Origin: Sthenelais limicola
Taxonomy: Eukaryota > Annelida > Polychaeta > Phyllodocida > Sigalionidae
NCBI GenBank assembly: GCA_942159475.1
Contig: OW804097.1
Coordinates: forward strand, 6,973,685 to 7,037,684
Direction: 5' to 3'
DNA length: 64,000 bases
Positions 61,401 through 64,000 of the stretch are shown here, piece after piece. Numbering within the stretch: position 1 is the first letter of the stretch; the number at the start of each line of letters is the position of its first letter. The notes below the pieces were generated by a model, which searched no databases, had not been told where the DNA came from, and saw only the letters and a list, made by a program, of their open reading frames with translations. Made by a program: the position numbers and the translations under genes.

Positions 61401-63710
61401 AGTGCCTGGCATAACTTCATGCAGAAAAATGTAATAGTTGACACAGAGAAAAGGATGGGATTGTTCTCCAGTTCTCGTCTGACAAATTCTTTCTTTACAG
61501 ATTTGACATGCTTATCAATGTATTTGTGAACTCCATCTCTCATCAAACCAATAATTTCAATAAGAGTATCAAACGGAAGTTCATTGAGGGTTTTCATGGG
61601 TCTGAAAAGTAAATAATTAACCATGGTCAAATGAAAACACATTATATATACTTATATAAAACAACGGAAGACTTCATGAACAAATGTGATATGAGGCAAC
61701 CTTTTCTGAATTTGTCAGACGAGAAATAGGTTTGCCCTTTTAAAAAAAAAAAAATTCTAGTTAAATGTAATTCTAGTTAACAAATTTAATTCTACTATCT
61801 GTCTACCAAAATCTCGATCTGAGTTGTAATCTCGGTTATCTATGCTTATCGGTTGAACTTACTGATTCCCATGACAGGTATTTTCATATTTAGAATCAAG
61901 AGATAGGTGTAGTCTTTTACCTCCTTAAAAAAACACTCACCTCGACGTAACAATGAGAAAGCATTTAGGCATGACTTTCCTGTGTATAATAGCAAAGCAC
62001 CAGTCCATTGGGGAAGCCTTTCCAGTTGCTCTATGGATATCTGGGACAGTTCCTGTCCATGGTGACTCATCTAAAGCATCTGAAAGATTCGTGGTTTTAA
62101 GGATTACATTCTCTTTTTTAAAAAAAACAAAGCAACTATGCTGAGGACTGATCATCTCAAAACCCTTGGTTTTATGGTATACATTAAAGATAGACCAAAC
62201 ATTTTTCTTTTACTAGGGGCCCTCTGGAAGAGCTATGGTTTTCATGAAATAGAAGGACCCTTTTCTTGGGTAATATTGCGGTATTATTATTACCTATGTT
62301 TTTTCAGAAATAAACATCGTACATACTAACAGACTTCTTTGACAGGACAACATCTATGCAACTATTATTAACCTACCCATACACATCACGCAACCTTCAC
62401 CGTCTTTTTCAATTCCTGCTTTTAAAATATTGGTGTCAAAGTTCTCCAATTTGTAGAAAGAATAGTTCCTCAAAAAGTCAGTTAGCTCAATTTCAGATCC
62501 CATTTTTGGAGGTATCGCCCGGAGGTTGAACAAAAATGCCAGCTTGAACTCGTTACCATATCGACCTTGAGCCCACAGTCTAGGCAGTTTTTGTATCACT
62601 GTACTTTTCCCAACACCAGCTTTGCCCGTCAGGATAGTCATTGATGAAGACACTTTTGAAGGAATTATCTTATCTAATTTAATAATTTCATCAGTGATAT
62701 TTGAGGTTTTGGATTCATATTTCTCTATATCGTCCTTCACAATCATTCTTGGCTCAATGAACTCTGTATCAAGGTCTATTGCTTGGTCAAGAACCTTTTC
62801 CGCAAGATGAACAGTCCCCGCTATAATGTGCTTCATATTTTTCAATTTCCGTCTGGAAAAAAAAAAGAGATTATTAAGTAAATTAAGGGTCCTGTGCTGC
62901 TCTCAGCACAAGCATATATATACTGTTGTTGAGCATGTATTCATGAGTCAGGTTAAATAAGACCTGGTGCAAACAAAGCCACTGGTTTGCCTTCCGTATG
63001 TGTTACTTTGTTTAATCCCACCACAAATCTGTGGTTCCATACAGATCTGTATAACATAGATTTACCATCGCCTACAGATGCGATGCATTATTATTTGTGA
63101 TTCTAATCTGTAGTCCCACAAATGTCAATAAGTTCAATAGGATCATATTTAGAGCAAGGTTTTGTGACTCGCCTGCGGTAAAGGACCATGACAACTGCAC
63201 CAATACCGGCACTAATAAATGCAACCACTGCTGCCATGGATATTGAAGCTACTGTTGCAACATGTGAAGCTCTGTCTAAATAGAAGTCGATAATAATGTA
63301 TATCTAGTATTTTCAGATTGTCTAACCTATTATAGAAAACCATTATGAATTGTGGCAATTAACGGATATATCAGAATTATACCTTATTTACCAGACATTA
63401 TAATGAAATTAATCGCCATTAACGCTTTTCATTAAATCTACAAATCTAAGGTCTTCAGAAATAATTGGATAGTATGTATGATAATATGATTGACATATGT
63501 TTCGATAGGAATATGCAGTATTAGTTTGGTTGTACTTACTTTGGCAGTATCCAGGATGGGTCCATTCTCCTGAATGCTGACATGTGATGTTACCTGCACC
63601 GTAATATATGAAGCCTTCTATACAGCTCACTCCTACCGAGGCCTCAAATACCCTGGAGTTACCTGCATACTTGCCATGGTCTAGCATTGGAAAGCTGCCA
63701 CACCTTATTC
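49355..63710 (-). CDS. Membrane-anchored NLR: CCP - TM - NACHT - LRR
   Basis: Sixteen exons, all in phase: 63710-63540 (CCP), 63275-63173 (TM), 62852-62377, 62079-61941, 61601-61328, 61118-60929, 60819-60503 (NACHT and helical domain), 60237-60041, 59735-59652, 58834-58751, 58444-58358, 58221-58138, 56465-56382, 55046-54957, 50516-50430, 49448-49355 (LRRs). About 853 residues from the CCP exon to the stop. The predicted topology is type I: sushi module outside, one membrane pass, NACHT ATPase and LRRs in the cytoplasm. NACHT proteins are nucleotide switches that oligomerise on ligand sensing; a CCP ectodomain would make this a surface receptor (inference). No death-fold domain is seen in it. 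The N-terminus is incomplete: see the exon at 63867-63981. Confidence 0.85.
50084..50145 (-). repeat. Degraded tRNA-like sequence
   Basis: The minus strand reads TCCTCTATAGTCAAGCTTCT... and GAATTCAAATCCC, resembling a tRNA-Glu/Asp A-box and B-box at normal spacing. The stems are broken. Probably a SINE head or tRNA pseudogene. Confidence 0.35.
50430..60237 (-). CDS. LRR exons, mostly one repeat per exon
   Basis: After 60237-60041 (start of the LRR region, ...AVDLQGLIYVLQHSKDTLSL), eight exons of 84-90 nt each carry about one 28-30-residue ribonuclease-inhibitor-type repeat. All have phase-2 introns: 59735-59652 (LPEKGITDLMYEI), 58834-58751, 58444-58358 (LTGNSIGPLGVSTLC), 58221-58138 (LNNNKLENEASLSIG), 56465-56382, 55046-54957, 50516-50430, and then 49448. 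The regular architecture lets repeats be gained or lost without frame change. The 4.4-kb intron before 50516 holds the decayed DIRS and a TA-flanked MITE. Confidence 0.85.
51077..51548. mobile_element. TA-flanked MITE with internal TATAAGCCGG repeats
   Basis: Perfect inverted ends (CCGTATATACCCGTGTATAA at the left, its complement at the right; 26 bp if the surrounding AT/TA bases are counted) are bordered by TA on both sides, as for Tc1/mariner-type insertions. Both subterminal regions hold repeated TATAAGCC motifs, about nine in all (TATAAGCCGGGCCCCG, TATAAGCCCACCCC), clustered within 110 bp of each end. The middle 200 bp is unique. In the intron before LRR exon 50516. Confidence 0.8.
52049..52850 (-). 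pseudogene. Decayed DIRS remnant
   Basis: On the minus strand 52291-52049 encodes IPTSIIAHKWKTHFENSKIN and LSLHSVRKVIATAAFNAGAS. This matches the recombinase of the 14.7-kb DIRS (HSLRKAAATTAFKAGAS), with H-x-x-R retained but GGW lost. Upstream at 52815-52700 the gag segment EDYEDMMHHLHKVT (with stop codons) matches DDYPHLMYHLRQVT. At 52.55-52.62 a frame reads WIHHRVKWLIEELMKNKKYV. The RT region is absent, so the copy is old and internally deleted. Confidence 0.65.
53195..53272. repeat. 23-bp tandem repeat
   Basis: TTTTCCTTTTCGAATATCC units, about four copies with one C-to-A variant. Confidence 0.7.
55175..55717 (-). pseudogene. CCHC zinc-knuckle ORF, probable TE gag fragment
   Basis: In an LRR intron, an open frame of 180 codons contains CRKCKRDGHRADDC, a canonical C-x2-C-x4-H-x4-C zinc knuckle, preceded by a basic stretch (GARKSRVGRKKHA). 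The 3' part loses resemblance to coding sequence. Zinc knuckles bind single-stranded nucleic acid and mark retroelement Gag proteins. No RT is next to it. It may or may not be the same element as the DIRS remnant at 52 kb. Confidence 0.45.
56041..56072 (+). other. G-tract, possible quadruplex
   Basis: GGGGGGAGGAGAGGGGGGGG followed by GGGGCGGGGG lies in an LRR intron, beside CACCAC/CTCTCC motifs that recur inverted at 57110-57200. It probably belongs to a dispersed repeat. Confidence 0.4.
57410..57470. repeat. Short tandem AATAGGCAA repeat
   Basis: AATAGGCAAATAGGCAACTGGCAAATAGGCAACTGG: about five copies of a 7-11 bp unit. Confidence 0.6.
60503..62852 (-). CDS. NACHT domain exons
   Basis: Exon 62852-62377 carries the P-loop TGKAGVGKSTVIQKLPRLWA and LAFLFNLRAIP. 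The Walker B region spans the junction with 62079-61941 (CVMCM then DALDESPWTG), followed by CFLIVTSR. The Pro of the sensor-like TSR-P falls on the next exon, 61601-61328 (PMKTLNELPFDTL). Exons 61118-60929 and 60819-60503 give the helical part, with ISVEFAHLLIQEMMAMMYLV equivalent to the 'FxHxxxQEFxAAxY' block. The phases 2-1-2-0-1-0 are all consistent. The ATPase core has the conserved residues needed for nucleotide binding. Confidence 0.88.
63173..63275 (-). CDS. Transmembrane exon, GC donor
   Basis: Reads ASHVATVASISMAAVVAFIS, AGIGAVVMVL, then basic YRR. Joined to the next exon it gives YRRRKLKNMK, a stop-transfer signal placing the NACHT side in the cytoplasm. Phase 1 to 2. The frame is kept only with the donor CAG|GCGAGT, a GC-AG intron. 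Confidence 0.8.
63540..63710 (-). CDS. CCP / sushi exon
   Basis: 57 codons, phase 1-1, the usual symmetric CCP exon. Four cysteines in order (IRCGS, VSCIEG, ITCQ, GYCQ) and the Trp of GEWTHPGYC match the module. CCPs fold extracellularly with C1-C3 and C2-C4 disulphides and mediate protein or glycan binding, as in complement regulators. Only one module is seen. Confidence 0.85.
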
Positions 63711-63866
63711 CTATAAGCAATATATTCACAGATTGTAAAATGTATCTATATCTATTTATTTAAGTATTCATCTCGGAAAATATTTGAAAATATTCATTAC
63801 CAAATACTTACATATTCGATGATGCTCAAAAGCTTTCATTTCCTTAATTTATTTGTTGCCACATAC

Positions 63867-63981
63867 ATGTAATAACTCTGTGAGTTCCTTGGACTGGTCG
63901 CCAAGATGATTGAGCCCAGTCATGTGATACACACTTTATCAGTTGAACTAAAGCCAGGGCCAAAACGATTACAATGCACAT
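63867..63981 (-). CDS. Candidate signal-peptide exon
   Basis: ATG at 63981 opens MCIVIVLALALVQLIKCVSH, a typical signal peptide, and runs 38 codons to a donor (ACAT|GTATGT) in phase 1, the phase the CCP exon needs. However, T from this exon plus GA from the CCP exon makes TGA. A 21-nt micro-exon candidate lies between (about 63830-63850) but also ends in T. So a different exon, another donor or a damaged allele must be assumed. Confidence 0.45.
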
Positions 63982-64000
63982 AATTATGGAGTTATGGTTA

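Noticed and set aside
1..64000. CRISPR arrays, operons or prokaryotic origin
   Set aside because: Spliced metazoan genes throughout; no spaced direct-repeat arrays of CRISPR type.

Overview
This is a stretch of animal (metazoan) nuclear DNA: AT-rich, intron-dense, with short exons bounded by GT/AG sites and many decayed mobile elements. The gene content is innate-immune: a NACHT-LRR receptor with an extracellular CCP/sushi module, CARD domains, and an AIG1/GIMAP GTPase joined to a Hedgehog-type Hint domain. With a DIRS retrotransposon and numerous MITEs, this suggests a marine invertebrate, most likely a deuterostome (echinoderm, hemichordate or cephalochordate) or a lophotrochozoan. The species cannot be fixed from the sequence. 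All gene models were built by hand from splice sites and reading-frame phase; no transcript or database evidence was used.

Right end (49.3-64 kb, minus strand): a membrane-anchored NLR. A CCP exon (phase 1-1), a single transmembrane exon, five NACHT exons with P-loop, Walker B and a TSR motif, then about nine LRR exons, nearly all one repeat per exon with phase-2 introns. A signal-peptide-like exon lies upstream, but joining it directly to the CCP exon would create a stop codon. Three further phase-consistent exons at 44.3-45.1 kb may be its C-terminus or a separate gene.

Middle (37.6-40 kb, minus): an acidic N-terminal segment and a two-exon CARD. Then 9.8-28.9 kb (minus): a second two-exon CARD, about 395 residues I cannot assign, a complete GIMAP G domain spread over three exons, a helical segment and a Hint domain in the final 1.5-kb exon. 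The two CARD blocks are phase-compatible, so they may be one gene (CARD-CARD-X-GIMAP-Hint, about 1359 residues from the first exon I can see) or two neighbours. A small plus-strand gene (30.6-35.6 kb, 64 residues) is nested between them.

Left end (0-9.7 kb): mostly non-coding. A few splice-bounded candidate exons on the minus strand (about 2.2, 3.1, 4.6 and 6.7 kb) do not assemble into a recognisable protein.

Mobile and repetitive DNA: a nearly full-length but broken DIRS-type retrotransposon (14.7-18.2 kb, plus) sits antisense inside the intron that splits the GIMAP domain. A decayed DIRS remnant lies in an LRR intron at 52-52.9 kb. Non-autonomous DNA elements with clear terminal inverted repeats lie at 3.6, 24.2, 24.9-26.0, 31.0, 31.8 and 51.1 kb. 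GA/CT-rich satellite elements, a GGAGGT minisatellite, a hairpin-forming tandem repeat and a GATATC-rich tandem array fill much of the rest. The receptor on one side and the CARD/GTPase/autoprocessing gene on the other lie on the same strand; a functional link is inference.
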